A stretch of 64,000 bases of DNA from Smithella sp. (GTDB lineage Bacteria > Desulfobacterota > Syntrophia > Syntrophales > Smithellaceae), in the NCBI GenBank assembly GCA_012510495.1, contig JAAZHX010000308.1, forward strand, positions 36,603 through 100,602, written 5' to 3'. The stretch's first letter is position 1, and each line of letters begins with the position of its first letter. The notes below the pieces were generated by a model, which made no database searches, had not been told where the DNA came from, and saw nothing but the letters and a program-made list of their open reading frames with translations. Of the stretch, positions 63,498 to 64,000 are shown piece by piece. The position numbers and the translations under genes are program-made.

Positions 63498-64000
63498 ATG
63501 ATGAAGGATGTGGTTATTGTTTCAGCCTGCCGAACGGCGATCGGATCGTTCGGCGGATCGTTAAGAGATCTGCATGTGGTGGACCTTGCGAGCGTTGCCA
63601 TGAGAGAGGCCATCCGGCGGGCCGGTGTATCTCCGGAGCTGATTGACGACGTCCGCTTTGGAAATTGTTTTGAGCCTTACAATTCGCTGAATCTCACCCG
63701 GATCGCGTCGCTGAAGGCGGGAGTTCCGGCTTCTTCGGTTGCCGTCACGATCAACCGGGTGTGCATTTCGGGCATGGAAGCCGCGATCTCCGGAATGGCC
63801 ATGATTCAGGCGGGTCTGGCGGATGTGATTCTGGCCGGAGGCGCAGAGCACATGTCGGGCATTGCCTATGCCGTTCCCGGCGCTCGCTGGGGCTGCCGGC
63901 TGCAGAACAGCACACTGGACGACCAGCTTATCGAAGGTCTGATGTGCGGATCCAGAATTCTTCCCGCGCCCATGGACAGTCCGCTGGCCGGCGGGATACC
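63498..64000 (+). CDS. Acetyl-CoA C-acyltransferase (thiolase), 3' end outside window
   Basis: The frame from ATG 63498 is open to the window end (about 167 codons). VVIVSACRTAIGSFGGSLRD and the catalytic Cys89 in TINRVCISGMEAA mark an ordinary biosynthetic/degradative thiolase of the AtoB/FadA type, unlike the SCP-x-type proteins of the main cluster. GGGAG upstream is the ribosome site; a second ATG (63501) is equally possible. It would remove or condense acetyl-CoA units at the end of beta-oxidation. Confidence 0.93.
   Translation, partial: MMKDVVIVSACRTAIGSFGGSLRDLHVVDLASVAMREAIRRAGVSPELIDDVRFGNCFEPYNSLNLTRIASLKAGVPASSVAVTINRVCISGMEAAISGMAMIQAGLADVILAGGAEHMSGIAYAVPGARWGCRLQNSTLDDQLIEGLMCGSRILPAPMDSPLAGGI

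Noticed and set aside
1..64000. CRISPR arrays, tRNA and rRNA genes, riboswitches
   Set aside because: No regularly spaced repeats, cloverleaf-like or rRNA-like stretches were recognised on reading either strand.

Overview
The window looks like chromosome from a strictly anaerobic, probably syntrophic or sulfate-reducing bacterium of the Desulfobacterota (Syntrophales or Syntrophorhabdales type). Several things point there: an [FeFe]-hydrogenase with its HydF maturase, a 2-hydroxyacyl-CoA dehydratase with an archerase-type activator, two glutaconate-type CoA-transferases, three acyl-CoA dehydrogenases, five thiolase-family proteins with DUF35 partners, a FeoA-FeoB ferrous iron importer, and no visible aerobic respiratory gene. 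The taxonomic call is inference; no rRNA or tRNA gene was seen.

Layout. 1-3 kb: end of a hydrogenase catalytic subunit, then hydF. 3.2-4.0 kb: an internally deleted IS3-type element. 4.2-6.2 kb: a formylglutamate-amidohydrolase/C39-peptidase fusion, the decayed C-terminus of a YjgR/HerA-like ATPase, and a small Cys4 protein with a Lys-Ala-Pro tail. 6.4-10.6 kb: a CHASE2 nucleotide cyclase translationally coupled to an alanine racemase with a large unknown C-terminal extension. 10.8-15.3 kb: a PaaI-type thioesterase, a decayed cytochrome, an M24 peptidase, an SCP2 protein, a tiny secreted protein and a PilT-like ATPase. 15.5-18.1 kb: a CoA-transferase pair and an epimerase-like VOC protein. 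18.2-21.1 kb: an amino-acid ABC importer on the minus strand behind a good sigma70 promoter, divergent from a dihydrouridine synthase. 22-29.8 kb: mixed housekeeping and metabolic genes. 30-33.3 kb: the dehydratase operon. 33.3-43.4 kb: iron and copper transport, a radical SAM protein and other conserved single genes.

44.3-63.2 kb is the centre of interest: 17 close-packed plus-strand genes, then one large acyl-CoA dehydrogenase with its own promoter and terminator, then a thiolase that runs off the window. Together they supply acyl-CoA activation (synthetase, CoA-transferase), dehydrogenation (an adjacent pair of acyl-CoA dehydrogenases), hydration (two half-size MaoC proteins) and C-C cleavage (two pairs of thiolase-like proteins with DUF35 zinc/OB partners, plus a BKACE beta-keto acid cleavage enzyme fused to a DUF35). 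A TetR regulator and a PP2C-like phosphatase sit inside. Most steps are encoded as adjacent paired subunits, and three of the four paired thiolase-like proteins seem to lack a cysteine at the nucleophile position. This recalls the heteromeric, retro-aldol side-chain machinery of actinobacterial steroid catabolism and the BbsAB thiolase of anaerobic toluene catabolism. I infer an anaerobic pathway for a branched or cyclic acyl-CoA; the substrate cannot be read from sequence.

Gene decay is visible throughout (IS3 transposase, YjgR tail, cytochrome, pcm tail), as are palindromic intergenic elements, the clearest being a 126-bp element at 63327-63452.
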